A DNA stretch of 64,000 bases from Anaerolineales bacterium (GTDB lineage: Bacteria; Chloroflexota; Anaerolineae; Anaerolineales; Villigracilaceae): contig JAUXUL010000025.1 in the NCBI GenBank assembly GCA_030680795.1, positions 1 to 64,000 on the forward strand. Direction: 5' to 3'. Within the stretch, counting starts at the first letter, position 1; each line of letters starts with the position of its first letter. Under the pieces are notes generated by a model that saw nothing but the letters and a program-made list of their open reading frames with translations, was not told where the DNA came from and did no database searches. The position numbers and the translations under genes are program-made. This document shows, one piece after another, positions 60,526 through 64,000 of the stretch.

Positions 60526-60905
60526 TTACCCGCTTTCACGAATTCGTATCCGATTTCTTTCCACGGTTACGATCGCGCCATCCGAAAGCGCCTCGCCATA
60601 TCGTTTCAACGCTTCAAGGCAAAATGCGCCTTGTTCTTTGGCAGGCAAATTTACGAGTCGCATGATGCCTGAATGTGGCAAGTCAAACACAATTGCCAAC
60701 TCGCCAAAATCTTTATCAAGGGTGACCAAAACCCTGCCTTCGCGTTCTGCATAGTTAAGGATTTCTTCATCGCCTGGGTCTTTTTCCCAATCCCCAGTCC
60801 ATATCACGTCATGACCCGCACAGATACAAGGTCATTCTTCGCACCGCCCCACACCTGCCCTGGCGGGCGGTGCCAGGGAACGCATGTGTCCAGCAATACT
60901 TTCGT
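60526..60905 (-). pseudogene. Decayed DUF5615 (PIN-like) gene
   Basis: The C-terminal part (VIWTGDWEKDPGDEEIL, VLVTLDKDFGELAIV) is intact, but the N-terminus is in another frame: VLLDTCV is followed by an insert and VWGGAKNDLVSV, then one base is missing before GHDVIWTG (near 60809-60815). The would-be start codon is ACG (60903-60905) instead of ATG. Bases 60852-60878 include a palindromic CTGGC...GCCAG insert that adds nine codons without changing frame. The protein cannot be made whole. Its antitoxin-like partner DUF433 is upstream. Confidence 0.7.
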
Positions 60906-61153
60906 ATTGCGCCGGCAACGATGAATTCAATCCGTTCATGGCTGACCAGGCGATTGGCATAAATAAGGCAGGCTTGAATATCCTCCGCTTCAAGCCAGGA
61001 GTATCCCTGCAAAATGACATCCGCAGAATCGCCTGCGGCAAGCATTCCCAAAATATGTTCAACGGCAAGCCGCCTTCCGCGAATAATTGGCTTACCGCCA
61101 AAAATTGAAGGGTTGACGACAATTCGAGAGAGAAGTTTATCTTCGTTTGTCAT
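60809..61153 (-). CDS. DUF433 antitoxin-like protein
   Basis: A DUF433 protein: VVNPSIFGGKPIIRGRRLA, LAAGDSADVILQGYSWLEAEDIQACLIYA, then a nonspecific tail (AGAIRKYCWTHAFPGT...) that runs into the decayed toxin gene. The normal end is near NRLVSHERIE; the tail probably results from loss of the original stop. GGAGAAATAACC precedes the ATG. Confidence 0.7.
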   Translation of the reverse strand: MTNEDKLLSRIVVNPSIFGGKPIIRGRRLAVEHILGMLAAGDSADVILQGYSWLEAEDIQACLIYANRLVSHERIEFIVAGAIRKYCWTHAFPGTARQGRCGAVRRMTLYLCGS

Positions 61154-61517
61154 GGTTATTTCTCCAAATGTTCAAAGCGATTACAAAATATTATAGCGCA
61201 ATTTGAGGATGCTATATATTACTTATGTTCACCGGGGCCCACACAAAGGTTGCCATAAAAAATGCCCGCACCGAGGGTGTAAGTCAGCGCGGCGAGCAGC
61301 AGGTGGAGGGGGCGGGAAAGTTTAAGCAATTTATGATTTCCGATTTTGGATTTACAATCAATGTTTGAAGAAAGAAGGGAGATGTATTAATTTCCTGATA
61401 ACTCTGCTATTCGAGTAGCCTGAGCGTTCTTCGCGAAGATTGTACTGAGATCATCAAGGTTATTTTTTAGAGATTTATCCGATTTTATTTTCGAACTACA
61501 TAAATCGCAGAGGAAAG
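61154..61517. other. Intergenic stretch with no clear gene apart from a duplicate fragment
   Basis: About 360 bases. The only recognisable part is the duplicated UbiA-like fragment (61267-61348). The remainder is AT-rich and no promoter or stable RNA could be supported. Confidence 0.5.
61267..61348 (-). pseudogene. Partial duplicate of the UbiA-like gene 5' end
   Basis: This segment matches 60353-60435 with about eight mismatches by hand count, mostly transitions, and translates as KLLKLSRPLHLLLAALTYTL before it diverges and stops. It is a fragment of the paralog at 59528 lying on the other side of the DUF433/DUF5615 pair. Confidence 0.8.
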
Positions 61518-62453
61518 TCAAGGATAATTAATTTGATTCTCCAATTTACCCGCGCGAGAATTTGGGTTGTCAAAAACAAACTTAATCGCAGCACTGTAAC
61601 CATTGGGGAAACGTTGAGTTGCAATAACTTTCAATAATTCTTCGTCAACCCCCGGTTTTTTTTGACTCATCCACAAAGGTATCCATGTCAAACTTCTAGC
61701 TACCACAGTTGACATACTTGTATTCGTTACTGCAACAGATTGGATTCCATTATAAATAATAAGATCGCCTTCATCAATACTAGTCCCCATTCCAAGAGTC
61801 GATTCTTCACTAAAAAACGATATATTCTCCATTTTGTTTGCATAAACAAAAGCTACAATAAATTTATCTATTCCCTTTACTCCTTCTGGCGTCGGCCCGG
61901 CCCACATCGGATAAATCACCATCTTTTCCAGTTCGTATCCAGCAACGGCTAAATCATTTACCTTTATAGTAATCTGGACAGCATCCCACAAACCACCATT
62001 TTGAGCATCTGCCCACATCTGCATAAAAGTTTCAAAATCGACTTTTTCAGACGGTCCAGTACCATTTAAACCACCATTTTTTAACCAGACTTTGTAAAAC
62101 ACTCTTGCTGTAAATTCAGTCAAAGCGTCTTCTGAATTCTTACCAGCAAAGTTATTCCATCCATTGTGAATTTGAATTTCTGTAATTGATGATGAGGATA
62201 ATGATTTATCCGTAACTAACTCTGTTGTAATTTTCACACCATACAGCTCACTCGTAATTGTTTCTGTGTAGACCGGATTTAGATCTCTTTTAGCCGGCAC
62301 CGGTGTAGATGTAAGAGTAAGAGTTGGGGTTACAGTTGGGATTAAAGTTAGCGTCGAGGTTGGCAATGGCGTGAGTGTTACCGTTGAAACGCCTGATTGT
62401 ATTGGCGCGCAAGCAGTCATAATACAAATCACAAGTACAAGAAGCTTTTTCAT
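61518..62453 (-). CDS. Thr-rich lipoprotein, unknown function
   Basis: A 311-residue lipoprotein: lipobox MTACAPI, then a long Thr/Pro linker (PTVTPTLTLTSTPVP) and a globular domain with no family I recognise (ITEIQIHNGWNNFAGKN; FIVAFVYANKMENI). AT-richer than its neighbours. Its ATG overlaps the stop of the aminotransferase (ATGA), so the two are translated together, though a functional link is unclear. Confidence 0.7.
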   Translation of the reverse strand: MKKLLVLVICIMTACAPIQSGVSTVTLTPLPTSTLTLIPTVTPTLTLTSTPVPAKRDLNPVYTETITSELYGVKITTELVTDKSLSSSSITEIQIHNGWNNFAGKNSEDALTEFTARVFYKVWLKNGGLNGTGPSEKVDFETFMQMWADAQNGGLWDAVQITIKVNDLAVAGYELEKMVIYPMWAGPTPEGVKGIDKFIVAFVYANKMENISFFSEESTLGMGTSIDEGDLIIYNGIQSVAVTNTSMSTVVARSLTWIPLWMSQKKPGVDEELLKVIATQRFPNGYSAAIKFVFDNPNSRAGKLENQINYP

Positions 62454-63559
62454 AAATCCTCCAGATATTCTTCCAATCTCTCCACAGCCTGTGGAAGATT
62501 CTTCCTTCCCAACCCCAATCGAAAATGATTTCTCGAATCATCATACATCGTTCCAGGTAAAAGCAACACTCCCGCCTTCCTGACAAGGCCATCACAGAAG
62601 TCTTCGATGTCACCTTTCAGTAGTTTTGGGAATCCCATTGAACCAGCCTGCGGACGCACCCAATGGAACAAGTCTGCGTGGCGGGAGAAGAGTTCGTCTA
62701 TCACGTTCAGGTTATGTTTGATAATGCCGAGATTGCAGTCAACCAACGCTTGGCGATTACGCATGGCGACTTCTGCAAGAAATTCACTTGGCGCAGAGTT
62801 GCAGATGGTGGTGTAGTCTTTGAGCGCGGCCATATTCTCGTAGACTTTTTTATTTTTCGTGGCAACCCAGCCAATGCGCAGGCCTGCAAGTCCGTATGTT
62901 TTGGATGTAACACCAAGCGAAACGGCATGTTCGCCATAGTCACACGCGGCGGGCAGGCGCGCCGCAGGGTCGTATTCAGATTCGCGGTAGACCTCATCGG
63001 AGAAGAGCAGCAGTTTATTCTCTTGCGCAAATTTATTCAGTTCGTCAAAATCCGCGCGGGACATGAGGTGACCTGTCGGGTTGTGCGGCGTGTTGATGAT
63101 GATTGCTTTCGTGGTTGTGCGCATGAGATGACGAAGTTCGTTCAGATCGAGCGCCCAGTCATTCTCTTCGCGCGCCAGCCACGGGCTGACCTGACAGCCG
63201 ATCCCTTTTGCGACTTCGCTCAGGGATTGATAGCTCGGTGCATGCACGATGACATGGTCATTTTCTTTCAAGATGGCATGCATGAAAAGATAGATCGCCT
63301 CGCCTGCGCCCGTATGAACAAGGATATTCTCAGGCTGAATGGTAGTGTAAAGATTGCAGATCTCTTTTCGCAAAGCAGGACTTCCCTGTGATTCGGTGTA
63401 ACCGAGCCAGACGTTTTGGAGTTTCTCCGCCGCGCCTTCTTCAAACGCGAGCAAATCCGCAATGGACATGGCTTCACAATCCGAAGAGCAAAGCAGGAAT
63501 TCGGCGTTGAATTCATATTTGGCAAAGTAGCGTTCGAGTTTGAAGGGAGGAAGATTCAT
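62450..63559 (-). CDS. PLP-dependent class I/II aminotransferase
   Basis: About 369 residues. LGYTESQGSPALRKEICNLY, NTPHNPTGHLMS and the PLP-lysine region TSKTYGLAGLRIGW are typical of fold-type I aminotransferases (AAT/KAT family). The start at ATG 63559 gives MNLPPFKLERYFAKYEF; an earlier start at 63598 would read the repeat upstream (MVVFVSFVF). Substrate unknown. First gene of a two-gene unit with the lipoprotein. Confidence 0.88.
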   Translation of the reverse strand: MNLPPFKLERYFAKYEFNAEFLLCSSDCEAMSIADLLAFEEGAAEKLQNVWLGYTESQGSPALRKEICNLYTTIQPENILVHTGAGEAIYLFMHAILKENDHVIVHAPSYQSLSEVAKGIGCQVSPWLAREENDWALDLNELRHLMRTTTKAIIINTPHNPTGHLMSRADFDELNKFAQENKLLLFSDEVYRESEYDPAARLPAACDYGEHAVSLGVTSKTYGLAGLRIGWVATKNKKVYENMAALKDYTTICNSAPSEFLAEVAMRNRQALVDCNLGIIKHNLNVIDELFSRHADLFHWVRPQAGSMGFPKLLKGDIEDFCDGLVRKAGVLLLPGTMYDDSRNHFRLGLGRKNLPQAVERLEEYLEDL

Positions 63560-63567
63560 GGAATACC

Positions 63568-63670
63568 TATTAAACACGAAGGACACAAAGACCACCAAGG
63601 TTTGTTGATTTGCTCAACAAGAGAACTCTTTTTGGATTTTCCTTTGTGTACGTCGCGTCCTTTATGTTTA
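63568..63670. repeat. cacgaaggacacaaagacc-type dispersed repeat
   Basis: cacgaaggacacaaagaccaccaagg with tttccttt-gtgtacgtcgcgtcc in inverse; a family related to 16150-16290, between the aminotransferase and DinB genes. Confidence 0.5.
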
Positions 63671-64000
63671 ATTCTTTAAAGCCTTTTTCAAATCACGGTA
63701 ATGGATCTGGTTGTGCAGATACAGCATCTTCACCATTTCACGAATGGTGGTCACTTCAAGATATGGATGGCGGCCTTTGATCTCAAGGTCTTCCTCGTTC
63801 AGACCGGCGACCCACGTCACAGAATTGGCGCGCACTTCCTTGTATTGCTCAAGCAATTCGGCTGGCGTGAGATCTTTCGTCTTTTCCTGCTGTGATTCGT
63901 TGTAACGGTCAATTGAAAAATCTTCCTTCGCGCCTTTACCACCCAACCGAATGGATTCAAATAATTTTACAAGTCCACGCTCGGAGGTAACGAAATGTGA
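63668..64000 (-). CDS. DinB-family protein, partial (5' end outside window)
   Basis: The frame is open to the right window edge, so the N-terminus is missing. The C-terminal part has a helical LTPAELLEQYKEVRANSV, HPYLEVTTIREMVKMLYLHNQIHYRDLKKAL, where histidines (YLHNQIH) are the usual metal ligands of DinB four-helix bundles. DinB-like proteins are metal-dependent thiol transferases or related. Partial, function not assigned. Confidence 0.7.
   Translation of the reverse strand, partial: SHFVTSERGLVKLFESIRLGGKGAKEDFSIDRYNESQQEKTKDLTPAELLEQYKEVRANSVTWVAGLNEEDLEIKGRHPYLEVTTIREMVKMLYLHNQIHYRDLKKALKN

Noticed and set aside
63560..63598. Longer N-terminus of the aminotransferase
   Set aside because: The extra residues (MVVFVSFVF) come from the cacgaaggacacaaag repeat.
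1..64000. CRISPR arrays, tRNA or rRNA genes
   Set aside because: No regularly spaced direct repeats with unique spacers and no cloverleaf or rRNA motif recognised; repeats seen are palindromic or degenerate tandem types.

Overview
The window looks like a chromosomal segment of an uncultivated or little-studied Chloroflexota bacterium, probably class Anaerolineae. The reasons are the mix of Thr/Pro-rich lipoproteins, GAF-rich HD-GYP sensors, DUF433/DUF5615 pairs, KorAB-type 2-oxoacid:ferredoxin oxidoreductase, formate dehydrogenases fused to NuoE/F-type subunits, and a very high load of short dispersed palindromic and tandem-like repeats. This placement is inference from gene content; there is no rRNA or other taxonomic marker here. 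I saw no tRNA, rRNA or CRISPR array.

Layout. 1-4 kb: end of a HAMP-GAF-HD-GYP signalling protein, then a DUF433-DUF433-DUF5615 toxin/antitoxin-like cassette. 4-6.2 kb: zinc alcohol dehydrogenase, a membrane protein and a small cytochrome b5-like protein. 6.4-12.6 kb: fdhD, a fused NuoE-NuoF subunit, a selenocysteine-containing formate dehydrogenase (in-frame TGA at 10405 with a bacterial SECIS hairpin) and a CBS-domain protein. 12.8-18.3 kb: three tandem paralogous LysM/peptidase-like lipoproteins and a small lipoprotein interrupted by TGA. 18.3-21.8 kb: two GT39-type membrane glycosyltransferases. 22.4-26.3 kb: GntR regulator plus KorA/KorB. 26.3-32.1 kb: transporters, ArfB, a HEPN-like protein, pyruvate kinase. 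32.1-33.1 kb: a MITE-like element and a decayed IS1-family insertion sequence. 33.1-37.3 kb: cNMP-binding protein, NifU-like protein, a three-gene LiaF-like membrane operon, an AlkZ-related protein. 37.3-41.3 kb: oxidative pentose phosphate operon (pgl, gnd, zwf, and an unknown).

42-46.9 kb (minus strand) carries a second formate dehydrogenase system, this time with cysteine at the active site and a separate iron-sulfur subunit. Divergent from it, 47-55.7 kb, lies a GntR-controlled corrinoid methyltransfer cluster: corrinoid protein, two MttB-superfamily methyltransferases without pyrrolysine, an S9 peptidase, an M20 amidohydrolase and a methyl-corrinoid:tetrahydrofolate methyltransferase. 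I infer that a methylated amine (possibly released from a conjugate by the hydrolases) is demethylated here, the methyl group enters the folate pool, and formate is handled by the two dehydrogenases; MoeA and FdhD for the molybdenum cofactor are also in the window. 55.7-64 kb: an esterase-like lipoprotein, homocysteine methyltransferase, GNAT, moeA, a UbiA-like protein, a decayed DUF433/DUF5615 pair flanked by a partial duplication, a lipoprotein, an aminotransferase and a partial DinB protein.

The most unusual feature is that dispersed repeats occur not only between genes but in frame inside conserved enzymes (both formate dehydrogenases, both NuoEF proteins, MoeA, S9 peptidase, phosphogluconolactonase), where they appear to encode extra surface loops.
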